DNA from: GCA-003244245 sp963712995
GTDB lineage: Bacteria > Actinomycetota > Actinomycetes > Mycobacteriales > Pseudonocardiaceae
Direction of reading: 5' to 3'
Assembly (NCBI GenBank): GCA_963712995.1
Contig: CAVQKH010000032.1
Location: 1 to 64,000, forward strand
DNA length: 64,000 nucleotides
This document shows positions 35,119-46,500 of the stretch, one piece after another. The notes below the pieces were generated by a model that saw only the letters and a program-made list of their open reading frames with translations, did not search any database and was not told where the DNA came from. A program made the position numbers and the translations under genes. The first letter of the stretch is position 1. Every line of letters begins with the position of its first letter.

Positions 35119-35296
35119 CCACCTCCACCACCGACCTGCACCCCTGGTACGTGGCCGGTGATGCCGCCACCGCCATCGGGCTGCGCGTGCCCCGATGCGA
35201 GAGCCTCTACGACCCGGTGTTGATCCTGCCCTGACCTGGCTGAGCGAGGAGGCCGGCGTACCGATCGCCGATGACCTGGCGCGATCACCCTCGTGA
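35104..35296 (+). pseudogene. Remnants of a PIMT-like gene and an ATP-grasp gene
   Basis: Bases 35104-35213 align with 31576-31692 inside the cluster 2 PIMT-like gene and encode DDPVTTSTTDLHPWYVAGDA then ATAIGLRVPRCESLYD, with a 6-bp deletion relative to cluster 2. Bases 35231-35296 in another frame encode LTWLSEEAGVPIADDLARSPS and a stop, matching the C-terminus of an ATP-grasp maturase (WLAEETGLPIAEAIAEEL in cluster 1). Both genes are otherwise gone. The 3' end overlaps the thioesterase stop codon on the other strand. Confidence 0.75.
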
Positions 35297-36070
35297 GCCG
35301 GCGGGGCCGGCGCGGGTGCTGGGGGGTGTGAGCGCGGCGGCCACCAGCCGGAGCAGAACCGGGGACGCCGAGTTGACGAAGAAGTGATCTCCCGGCAGCA
35401 GGTGGATGCCGAAGGGCCCGGTGGTGTGGCGTGACCAGGCCTGCACATCCTCGGGATACACCTCCTCGTCCCCCAGACCACCGAAGGCGGTCACCGGGCA
35501 GCTCAGTGGTATCTGCGGGCGGCACCGGTACGTCTCGACCAGAGTGCAGTCGCTACGCAACACCGGCAACATCACATCCAGGAACTCGCTTTCCGCCCGC
35601 AGCTCCGGGGGGATCCCGCCGAGTCTGGCGAGGGTGGCCAGGAACTCCCGGTCGGGCAGGGTGTGCCAATCCGGTGAACGGCTGGGCAGGTGCGGCGCCC
35701 GGCATCCGGCGGCGAACAGGTGCACCGGCGCCACCCGCCACGAACGCATCCGGTGAGCCAGCTCGAACGCGATCAGCGCGCCCATGCTGTGCCCGAACAG
35801 CGCGAACGGCAGGGTGAGATAGCCGGCCAGCGCGTCAGCCAGCGGGTCGAGCAGCGCCTCCATCGACTCGATCGGGGTCTCGTTGAAGCGGTTCTCCCGA
35901 CCGGGCAACTGGACCGACACGACCTCGACGTCGGCAGGCAGGCGCGCCGACCAGTCCCGGTACCGGCTGGCGCCGCCACCGGCAGCGGGCAGGCAGATCA
36001 GCCGCAACCGCGCCCCCGGCCGCGGACGGCTGACCTGTACCCAGCTCGAACCAGCGAAGCGCTGCGTCAT
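35285..36070 (-). CDS. Type II thioesterase of the NRPS operon
   Basis: 261 residues from ATG 36070 (MTQRFAGSSWVQVSRPRPG), with GGAAGG just upstream. A RifR/GrsT-type alpha/beta-hydrolase: LICLPAAGGGASRYRDWSAR, VVSVQLPGRENRF, the nucleophile elbow FALFGHSMGALIAFELAHRM (Ser), and a C-terminal His in LPGDHFFVN. It is stand-alone and would remove misprimed or stalled groups from carrier domains. Since the visible NRPS ends in an E domain without its own thioesterase, it might also take part in release, but type II enzymes normally edit. It is the last gene of the leftward operon, 16 bp after mbtH. Confidence 0.92.
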   Translation of the reverse strand: MTQRFAGSSWVQVSRPRPGARLRLICLPAAGGGASRYRDWSARLPADVEVVSVQLPGRENRFNETPIESMEALLDPLADALAGYLTLPFALFGHSMGALIAFELAHRMRSWRVAPVHLFAAGCRAPHLPSRSPDWHTLPDREFLATLARLGGIPPELRAESEFLDVMLPVLRSDCTLVETYRCRPQIPLSCPVTAFGGLGDEEVYPEDVQAWSRHTTGPFGIHLLPGDHFFVNSASPVLLRLVAAALTPPSTRAGPAGSRG

Positions 36071-36086
36071 CTCGCCTTCCTGGGAA

Positions 36087-36290
36087 TCAGGACGGGGCAC
36101 CGTCCATCTGCTCGCGCAGGCTGCGTGGCCGCATGTCCGTCCAGACCTCATCGACGTAGGCCGAGCACTCGTCCTTGCTGCCCTCCTTGCCCACCGGGTA
36201 CCAGCCCGCCGGCACATCCAGGTCTACCAGCCACAGCGAGTACTGCTCCTCGTCGTTGCGCAGCACCTGGTACCTCGCGTCGTCGTCCAT
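36087..36290 (-). CDS. mbtH: MbtH-like protein, NRPS adenylation-domain chaperone
   Basis: 67 residues from ATG 36290, with GGAG about 10 nt upstream. The family pattern is complete: NDEEQYSLWLVDLDVPAGW, then GKEGSKDECSAYVDEVWTDM and RPRSLR. MbtH-like proteins bind A domains and are needed for solubility or activity of many actinobacterial NRPSs. The usual Pro after SLW (SLWP) is Leu here. It lies between the exporter and the thioesterase in the NRPS operon. Confidence 0.95.
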   Translation of the reverse strand: MDDDARYQVLRNDEEQYSLWLVDLDVPAGWYPVGKEGSKDECSAYVDEVWTDMRPRSLREQMDGAPS

Positions 36291-36333
36291 GCTCTCGATC
36301 TCCTTTCAGTCGAAACATCGGTGATGATCGGCA

Positions 36334-37572
36334 CTATGTCGTGACGATCGGGTGCCGGGGGAAGCTGCGCAGGGTCGGGCTCAGCGTCACCACCACCGCG
36401 GCGGCCGCGATGCCACCCGCGCACACCAGCACCGCGACGGTGTCGGGTACCGCCGCGGCCAGCAGCCCGCCCAGCACCGGGCCCAGCGTGGCGGCGACAC
36501 CGGTGACGAGGCCCAGCACGCTGCTCAGCCGGCCACGCAGCTCGTCCGGGGTGAGCAGCAGCTGCCGCGTGATGATCGTCGTGTTCGCGGTCGGCGGCAG
36601 CAACGCCATGGCGGCCAGCAACACGCCCAGGAGGTAGCCGCTGTGCACGAAAGCCGCCACCGGGGTGAGCACCGCCACCACCCAGAACACCACGATGATC
36701 GAGACGTACGGACTCAACACCTGGGACAGCCGCGAGGCCACCAGCGCGCCCAGCAGCCCGCCCACGCCGAGCATCGCCGCCATGACGCCGATCTGCCCCG
36801 ACGGCACTCCCCGGGCCACGGCCAGCACGATGACGATGAGGTAGAAGGCACTGAAGAACAGGTTGAGCACCACCGCGCACAGTGCGCTGGCCCGGATGTG
36901 GCGCTGCCCCCACACCCACCGCAGGCCGGTCATGATCTCCCGAGTCAGCCGGGTCCTCGGCGCGGGTGGTCCCTCCCGGGGTGGCACCCGGAGGAACACC
37001 AGCAGCGTGCAGGCCACAACGTGGACCAGCGCGTCGATCGCGAACGGCACGAACCGGGCGATGGCGAACAGGAACCCGGCTCCCGCGGTGCCCGACAGCT
37101 GCGCCAGCGCCGCACGGGCGGCGTTGAGCGCCACCGCGGGGGAGAGCTGCTCGGCCGGTACCACTCGAGGCAGGCACGCGTCCTCCGCCGGTCTGAACAA
37201 CGCGGTGCACACGCCCATCACCATTGCCACCACGACGATGTGCGCAACGTGGGCCACGTTCCACCACAGGGCTGCCACCAGGCTGGCCGCGGCGATCACC
37301 TGAATCGCCTCGCAACTCAGCATGATCTTCTTGCGGTCCCAGCGGTCCACCAGAGCCCCCGCAGGCAGTCCCACGAGGAGTTGCGCCGCGGCGATCGAGC
37401 CCAGTACGAGTCCCGAGGCCGTCGCCGAGCCGGTGAGCGCGAGCACGAGAAGCGGGAAGGCGAGAACCGAGGCGCTGTGACCGAACCCCGAGAGCACCTG
37501 GCTGGTCCACAGCAGCTGGTAGTTGCGGTTGCGGGACAGGGGCACGAGCGCGCCCTCGGGCGGCGCGCTCAC
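36334..37572 (-). CDS. MFS transporter, probable exporter of the NRPS product
   Basis: 412 residues with 12 predicted membrane helices. GTG start at 37572 overlaps the NRPS stop by 4 nt. The N-terminus NYQLLWTSQVLSGFGHSASV and the loop LPAGALVDRWDRKKIMLSCE (the MFS D-R/K motif A between helices 2 and 3) place it in the drug-efflux (DHA3/EntS-like) group common in siderophore and NRPS operons. Translational coupling to the NRPS gene supports export of its product or self-resistance. The substrate is not deducible. Confidence 0.9.
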   Translation of the reverse strand: MSAPPEGALVPLSRNRNYQLLWTSQVLSGFGHSASVLAFPLLVLALTGSATASGLVLGSIAAAQLLVGLPAGALVDRWDRKKIMLSCEAIQVIAAASLVAALWWNVAHVAHIVVVAMVMGVCTALFRPAEDACLPRVVPAEQLSPAVALNAARAALAQLSGTAGAGFLFAIARFVPFAIDALVHVVACTLLVFLRVPPREGPPAPRTRLTREIMTGLRWVWGQRHIRASALCAVVLNLFFSAFYLIVIVLAVARGVPSGQIGVMAAMLGVGGLLGALVASRLSQVLSPYVSIIVVFWVVAVLTPVAAFVHSGYLLGVLLAAMALLPPTANTTIITRQLLLTPDELRGRLSSVLGLVTGVAATLGPVLGGLLAAAVPDTVAVLVCAGGIAAAAVVVTLSPTLRSFPRHPIVTT

Positions 37573-40500
37573 TTCGGGTTCCTGCAGTCCCGCACGATGC
37601 TCCGGAGCGCCTCGGCGAAATCGTCGGCGACGGCCTGCACGGTCGCCTCATGGTGGCGATCGGGTTGGTAGCGCCAGGAGAAGGACAGCTGTCCGTTCTG
37701 TATTGCGCCCACCACCTCCAGCAGGTGTGCGCCCGGGTCGGCAGGATCGTGATCTTGCCCGATCGAGCCGTGTACGGCCCGGTAGAACCCCGGCCCCTGG
37801 GTCCCCGAGTGTTGGGCCCCAGGTTCTCGGGCCACTGGTTCTCGGGCTTCTCGGGCCCCGGGTTCTCGGGTCGCCGCCTCCCACTGACCGAGGTAGTTGA
37901 ACGCGATCTGGGGTCCCGGCCCGGCCGCGGCGAGGCGCTCGCGGGCCGCCGGGGAACCCAGGTAACGCAGTGCCCCGTAACCGAACCCTTTGTTGGGAAC
38001 GGCGCGTAGCTGGCGGCGCACTGATTTGATCAGGTCCCGCCAGCGGGGTTCGCGCTGCGCAGGTTCGGCCGGGCCGGGCACCGTCAACGCGACCGGGAAC
38101 ATGGTGGTGAACCAGCCGACGGTGCGGGACAGGTCGACACCATCGAGGATCTCCTCACGGCCGTGACCCTCCAGGTCGATCGACATCCGGCTCGCTCCGG
38201 TCCAGCGGCTCAGCGCCCAGGCCAGCGCGCTGAGCAGGATTTCGTTGATCCGGGTCCGGTAGGCGGTGGGCGCCGACCGCAGCAGCGCCTCGGTGCCCTC
38301 GACATCCAGGACCACCGACACCGCGCGCGAGCGGGCGGGCGGTTCGCCGGTCGGAAGATCTACCGGCAGCTGATGCGTCTGCAACGCGTCCGTCCAGTGG
38401 TCCAGCTCGGTATCGAAGCTGCCCTTCGCCACGTACTCGCCCAGCCGGTTCGCCCAGTCCTGGAAGGACGTCGTCTTGGCTTCCAACTGGAGACTCTCGC
38501 CGTGGAGCGCCTGCTGGTAAGCCGTGGCGAGGTCCTCGAGCAGGATGCGCCAGGAGACAGCGTCGATCACGAGGTGATGTGCCGCCAGGAACAAATAGCA
38601 TGGCCGGCCCGTGCCGAAGGTGAACAGCGCCGCCCTCAGCAGCGGAGGGTCCCGGAGATCGAAGCTCGCGTGCACGTCGTCGGCGACCTTCTCCATGGCC
38701 GCTGTCGGGTCCTGACCAGCCAGATCCGACAGATCGACCCGGTGGAGCACCTTCGCCGGCCGTGGTGGGGCGTTGTCCTGCCGCCACTGCCCGTCGAGGA
38801 GCTCGAACCGCATCCGAAGCGCGTCATGGTGCACCAGCAACATCTCGAGCGCCCGCTCAAGGGACTGCTCGTCCACGTCCGCTGCCAGCTCTACCGTCAT
38901 CGACTGGTTGAAATGGTGCGGATTGGCTGGGTGGGTTCGGAAGAACCAGTGCTGGATCGGGGTGAGCGCGCTCGCACCGATGACCAGTTCCCGGTCGGCG
39001 GGCTCGCCGCCGGACGTGGTGACCACCAACGCGAGCTCGGCGACGGTCTGGTGGAAGAAGATGTCTTTGGACGTCAGCTGGAATCCGGCTTTCCGGATGC
39101 GGGAGACGAGTTGAATGCTCAGGATCGAATCGCCGCCGAGGTCGAAGAAATTATCCGTGATTCCGACTTGTTCGACTCCCAGTACCTGGGCCCAGATGTC
39201 GGCCAGGGTGTGTTCGGTTGGGGTTCGAGGGGCCACGAATTCCGGTACCGGCTGGGTGTGCTGGTCGGGGGTGGGTAACGCTGTGCGGTCCAGTTTCCCG
39301 TTCGCGTTCAGTGGTAATGCTTCGAGTTCCACGAAGACTGCGGGGATCATGTAGTCGGGCAGGAACCGGGCGGTGTGGGCACGAAGCTCCGCAGACGCCG
39401 GAATTCCCTCATCCGCGGGCACGAGATAAGCGACCAGGCGTGTGGTGCCGGGCTGGGTTTCGTGGACGGTGACGGCGGCCTGGCTGATCGCGGGGTGGGT
39501 GGCCAGCACGGTTTCGATCTCGCCGGGTTCGATCCGCAACCCACGCATCTTGACCTGTTCATCGGCCCGGCCCAGGTACTCCAGCTGACCACTCGGGACC
39601 CAGCGGGCCAGGTCCCCCGACCGGTACATCCGCTCACCCGGTGCACCGAACGGATCAGCCACGAACCGGGCCGCGGTCAGCCCAGCTCGGTTGAGGTAAC
39701 CGCGGGCCAACCCGATCCCAGCGATATACAACTCCCCACTCACCCCGACCGGCACCGGCTGCAACCATCTATCCAGCAGGTAGATGCGGGTATTAGGGAT
39801 CGGGAACCCGATGGGTGGACGGTCGGGGCCCGCGAGCAGTGGCGGGGTCCAACTCGCCACCACGGTGGCCTCCGTCGGCCCATACGAATTGATCATCCGG
39901 CGGTGCGGGGCCCACCGCGTGACCAGCTCCGCGCTGCACACATCCGCACCCACGATCACGGTGCGGAACTCGCCCAACCCGGTAGCAGCGACCTCGACCG
40001 GGACCGTGGCCAACACCGCCGGCGGGATCAACGCATGACTGATCCCCTCCTGCTCCAAGACCTCTACCAGAGCGTCCCCCACCAACGGCCCCTCCGGCGG
40101 TATCACCCACACCGCGCCGGCCAGCAGCGAGATCCCCAACTCCAGCACCGAGGCATCGAAACTCGGGGAGGACACCGCCAGCACCCGATCTCCCGGACCG
40201 ACCCGGTAGTGCTCGATCTCCGCGGCGGCGAAACTGCTCAACCCGGCGTGGGTGACCACCACCGCTTTGGGTTGCCCGGTGGACCCCGAGGTATAGATCA
40301 CATACGCCGGATGAGACAACGCCAGCACACTCAATCGATCGCTATCGGTAGGGGAGTGCCCGGGCATGGCGGCCACCCCGGCCAGCACCACAGGATCATC
40401 AATGAATACCCGAGTCGCTCCGGTAACGGTCGGGACCTGGTCCGCAGCCGCTAGAGAAGTCAGCACCACCACCGGCGCGGCATCGGTGAGCATGAACTCG

Positions 40501-43500
40501 ATCCGCTGAGCCGGGTAGTCCGGATCAACCGGGAGATACCCACCACCGGCCTTGACCACCGCCAGCAACGCCACCACCAGCTCCACCGACCGCGGCAACG
40601 CCACCGCGACCAACCGTTCCGGGCCCACCCCCATCCCGATCAGCCAGTGCGCCCACCGGTTGGCCCGCTCATCCAACTCCGCATACGACAGACTCACCGG
40701 CCCGCACCGCACCGCCACGGCATCCGGGCGAGCCAGTACCTGCGCGGCGAACAACTCCGGCAGCGTGACCCCAGCTACCTCGCGGTGCGTGTCGTTCCAG
40801 CCGACCAGCACCTGATACCGCTCCGCGTGGGTCAACACCGGCAGCGTCCGCACCGGCTGATCCGGGTCGGCAGCGATCCCGGCCAGCAACACCAGCAGCT
40901 GATCCGCCATCCGCCGCATCGTGGCGGCCTCGAACAGATCGGTGTTGTACTGCACCACCCCAGCCAGTACCTCACCGGATTCCTGGAATTGCACGGTGAC
41001 ATCGAAATTCGTCGTGGTCACCGGCAACTCCAGACCCGAGACCTCCAACCCGGCCAACTCAGGGGCCTGCCCCGGAGCGTTCTGCAACACCACCATCGCC
41101 TGGAACAACGGAGTCCGGCTGGTATCCCGCACCGGCCCAAGCTCATCGACCACCCGCTCAAACGGCACCTGCTGATGCACAAAAGCATCCAAAACCGTTT
41201 CCCGCACCCCCACCAGAAACTCCACGAAACTCTGCTGATCCTCTACCCGGGAACGCAACACCACGGTGTTGACGAAAAACCCGATCAGCCCCTCCAGCTC
41301 GGCCCGCTCCCGACCCGAGACCACCGTCCCCACCGCGATGTCGTCCTGCCCCGACCACCGAGCGAACAACACCTGACACGCCGCCACCAACGTCATGAAC
41401 AACGTGCCATCCACCCGATAACCCAACCCCCTCAGTCCCGCCACCACCGGAGCCGGCACCACGAACTCACACACCGCACCCGCTGAGGTCAGCACCGCCG
41501 GACGCAGCCGATCCGTCGGCAACTCCAACACCGCCACACCCGACAACTGCGCACGCCAATACCCCAAGGCGGTATCCAATACCGGACCTGACAGCACCTC
41601 CCGCTGCCACACCGCATAATCGACGTACTGCACCCCCAACACCGGCAACTGCGGCTCAACACCACGGACCGCGGCGCTGTAGAACACCCCCAACTCACTC
41701 GACAACACACCCATCGACCAGCCATCAGTCACGATGTGATGCATCGCCAGGATCACCACATGCTCGGCAACCGACAGCCGGACCACACCCACCCGCAACA
41801 ACGGGCCCCGGCCCAGATCAAACCCCCGACCAGCCTGCTCCCCCACCACCCGCCGCAGCTGCGCGTCCCGTTCACCCTGGGTCAGGCCTGACAGGTCCAA
41901 CACCGGCACCACCACCGCACAAGGCGGATGCACCACCTGCACACCCCGCCCCTCCATCACCTCAAACGTCGTCCGCAACGACTCATGCCGCGCCACCACC
42001 GCATCCACCGCCACCGACAACGCCCCAAGGTCCAACTCCCCACACAACCGCAACGCGAACGCCGACACATACCCCGACCCACCAGGAGAGAACTCCTCTA
42101 AAAACCACAACCGCTGCTGCGCAAACGACAACGGCAACTCACCCACACGATCGGCCACACCAATCGGAACCGGCGCCGACACCACACACTCCAACACCGC
42201 CACCGCCAGCCCCGCCACCGTCGGATCACCAAACAACACCCGCGGCGAGAGCTCCACCCCGAAAGCCACCCGCACCCGCGACATCACCTGAACACTCAGA
42301 ATCGAATCCCCACCCAGTTCGAAGAAATTATCCGTGATTCCGACTCGTTCGACTCCCAGCACCTGGGACCAGATGTCGGTCAGGGTGTGTTCGGTTGGGG
42401 TTCGAGGGGCCACGAATTCCGATAACGGCACGGTGAGCCGATCCGGAGCCGGCAACGCCTTACGATCCAACTTCCCGGTGGGCCCTAACGGCAACTCATC
42501 CAGCACCACGAACAATGCCGGCACCATATAATCCGGCAACACCCCACCCACGTACCCACGCAACTCCGCCGGAGAAGGCGCGATACCTATGGCAGACACC
42601 AGGTACGCCACCAACCGCTTAACCCCAGACTGATCCTCACGGGCAATAACCGCCACATCCTCCACCCCAGGATGGGTGGCCAGCACCGCCTCAATCTCAC
42701 CAGGCTCGATCCGGAAACCACGAATCTTGATCTGCTGATCAGCCCGACCCAGATACTCCAACTCCCCCTGAGAATTCCACCGAGCCAGATCCCCCGACCG
42801 GTACATCCGCTCACCCGGAACCCCGAACGGATCAGCCACGAACCGGGCCGCAGTCAGCCCCGGGCGATTGAGATAACCACGGGACACCGCGGCACCACCG
42901 ACATACAACTCCCCGGCCACCCCCGGTGGCACCGGAGAACACCGGGTGTCGAGCACATACACCCGCAGATCCGGTATGCCGACCCCGATCAGGCTGGCGT
43001 TGGCTGCCGCGACGGTGGCCGCGTCGAGGTGGCGATAGGACACGTGCACGGTGGTCTCGGTGATGCCGAACATGTTCACCAGCACCGGGGCGTCCTCGCC
43101 GTGACGCTCGTACCACGGTTGCAGGCGCCGCAGCTCCAGCGCCTCGCCACCGAAGATCACGTATCGCAGGGTGGTCTGCGCACCCAGCTCAGGATGCTCA
43201 CCCTCGGCATGCAGCAACGGATAGAACGCCGAGGGCGTCTGGCTGAGCACCGTCACCCGCTGCGCGACCAGCAACCGCAGGAACTCCTCCGGCGAGCGCG
43301 ACACCGCAAAAGGCACCACCACCAAACGCCCACCGTGCAACAACGCACCCCAGATCTCCCACACCGAGAAATCGAAGGCATAGGAATGGAACAGACTCCA
43401 CACATCACGCTCATCGAAATTAAACCAGTGCCGCGTCGCAGAAAACAACCGCACCACATTGTGATGAGAGACGACAACACCCTTGGGAATACCTGTCGAG

Positions 43501-46500
43501 CCGGAAGTGTAGATGGCATAAGCCGAATTGAGCGGACTCAGCCGCGCGCACCGGTCAGCATCGGTGAGATCCCCACCAGGCCGGCCCGCTATCAACGCAG
43601 CATCCTCAGCACCGTCAATCACCACACACGGCACTCCAATACCCACACCCGAGAGCACCTCCAGCACACTGCTGGTGGTCAGCACCACCACCGGGTCAGC
43701 ATCGTCGAACATGTGCCGCACCCGCTCCACCGGCAGATCCGGATCCACCGGCAGATACGCCGCCCCCGCCTTGAGCACCGCCACGATCGCCACCACCATC
43801 TCCAGCGACCGCGGCAACACCAACCCCACAAACCGCTCCGGACCCGCACCACACTCAACCAGATACCGAGCCAACCGATTCGCCCGAGAATTCAACTCCC
43901 CATACGACAAATCCTGATTACCGAAGCTGACCGCCACCGCCCCCGGAGCCCGCGCCACCTGCGCCTCAAACCCCGCCACCAATGTGACCCCGGGCTCGGC
44001 ACCCATACTCCCGTTCCACTCCACCAACACCCGATGCCGCTCGCTCGCCGACATCCACGGCAACCCCGACACCGCACACTCCGGATCCCCCGCGATCCCG
44101 GTCAGCAACACCACCAACCGCTGCGCCATCCCCCCCACCGTGACCGCATCAAACAAATCCGAGTTGTACACAAACGCACCGAACAACTCAGCACCGGACT
44201 CCTGGAACTCCATAGTGATATCGAAGTTCGTGGTGGTCACCGGCAGTTCCAGACCGGAGACCTCCAGCCCGGCCAGCTCCGGGGCGCCCCCCGGAGCGTT
44301 CTGCAACAGCACCATGGCCTGGAACAGCGGGGGACGGCTGGTGTCCCGGACCGGCGCGAGCTCATCGACCACCCGCTCGAAGGGCACGTGCTGGTGGACG
44401 AAGGCGTCCAGCACCGTCTCCCGTACCCCGGCCAGGAACTCCACGAAACTCCGCTGATCATCTATCCGGGAGCGCAACACCAGGGTGTTGACGAAAAACC
44501 CGATCAGCCCTTCCAGTTCGGCCCGCTCCCGAGCCGACACGACCGTGCCCACCGCGATGTCGTCCTGGCCCGACCAGCGGCGCAGCAGCACCTGGCAGGC
44601 CGCCACCAGCGTCATGAACAGCGTGCCGTCCACCCGATGACCCAGCGCCTTGAGCCCCGCGACCACGGGAGCGGGGACCACGAACTCACACACCGCCCCC
44701 GCCGAACTCAGCACCGCAGGCCGTGGCCGAGCCGTCGGCAACTCCAGCACCGGAACACCCGACAGTTGCGCACGCCAGTACCCCAGCGCGGTGTCCAGCA
44801 CCGGACCCGAGAGCAATTCCCGCTGCCATACCGCGTAATCGACGTACTGCACCGCCAGAACCGGCAGCTGCGGCTCATCACCGCAGACCGCGGCGGTGTA
44901 GAACAACCCCAATTCGCTCAGCAACACACCCATCGACCAGCCATCGGTCACGATGTGATGCATCGCCACACACAGCACATGCTCGGCCGCGCTCAGGCGC
45001 ACCAGCACCACCCGCAGCAGCGGACCTCGACCCAGATCGAACCCCTGACCGGTCTGCTCCGCCACGACCCGCCGCAGCTGCGCGTCCCGCTCACCCAAAG
45101 GCCGGTTCGACAGATCCAGCACCGGCACGGCCACCGCACAGGGCGGGTGGATCACCTGCACGCCCCGCCCCTCCACCGCCTCGAATGTCGTGCGCAACGA
45201 CTCGTGTCGCGCCACCACCGCACTAAACGCCACCAACAACGCCTCGCGGTCCAGCTCACCACGCAACCGCAACGCGAACGCCGAGACGTACCCCGACCCA
45301 TCCGGGGAGAATTTATCCAAGAACCACAGCCGCTGCTGCGCGAATGACAACGGCAACTCACCCACACGATCGGCCACACCAATCGACGCCGAGGCCGACA
45401 CCACGCTTTCCGCCACCGCCACCGCCAGCCCCGCCACGGTGGGATCGACGAACAACACCCGCGGCGAGAGCTCCACCCCGAAAATCACCCGCACCCGCGA
45501 CATCACCTGAATACTGAGAATCGAATCCCCACCCAACTCGAAAAAGTTGTCCCTGACCCCGACACGGTCGACCCCCAACACCTCAACCCAGATACCGGCC
45601 AGAGTGTGCTCGGTCGCCGATCGCGGCGCGATGTACTCCGCCACCGGGTCGGCAATCCGGTCCGGCGCGGGCAACGCCCTGCGGTCCAGCTTCCCGTTCG
45701 GGCTCACCGGCAACTCGTCGAGCACCACGAATACCGCAGGCACCATGTAGTCCGGGAGCGCCAGCGCGACGTCGGCCCGCAACCGCACCGTATCCAGACT
45801 CACCCCGGCGGCAGGTACCACATATCCCACCAGGCGTTTGATTCCGGGCAGGTCCTCCCGCGCGATCACCACCGCGTCGCGGACGCCCGGGTGAGCGGCC
45901 AGCACAGCCTCGATCTCACCGGGTTCGATCCGGAAACCCCGGATCTTGATCTGCTGATCAGCCCGTCCCAGGTACTCCAGCTGGCCCTGGGTGGTCCAGC
46001 AGGCCAGGTCCCCGCTTCGGTACATCCGCTCACCAGGAGCCCCGAACGGGTCGGCCACGAACCGCGCCGCGGTCAGCCCTGCCCGGTTCAGGTAGCCACG
46101 CGCCAACCCGATCCCGGTGATGTACAGCTCCCCGGCCACCCCCACCGGAACGGGCCGCAACCAGGCATCCAGGAGGTAAATCCGGGTGTTGGGGATCGGG
46201 GACCCGATGGGTGGGCGATCCGGACCCGCAACCAGCGGCGGGGTCCAGCAGGCCACCACCGTGGCCTCCGTGGGCCCATATGAATTGATCATCCGGCGGC
46301 CCGGAGCCCACCGGTTCACCAGTTCCGCGCTGCACACATCGCCACCCACGATCACGGTGCCCCATTCGGGCAACCCGTCGCGGGCGAGTCCAGCGGGAAT
46401 CGTGGCCAGCGCGGCAGGAGGAATCAACGCGTGAGTGATTGCCTCCTGCTCCAGGACGGCCAGCAGGCTCTCCCCGGCCAGCGGCCCGGGTGTGGGCGCC

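Noticed and set aside
35285..36070. Stand-alone thioesterase as the terminal cyclase of the NRPS
   Set aside because: Its sequence is of the RifR/GrsT editing type. The role in release cannot be excluded but is not supported, so it is annotated as type II.
42672..45347. 891-residue plus-strand frame inside the NRPS
   Set aside because: Antisense shadow of A and C domains, His/Arg/Gln-rich with no domain. The same holds for the frames at 38163-39278, 46431-48191, 53999-56212, 57266-59419 and 62096-63496.
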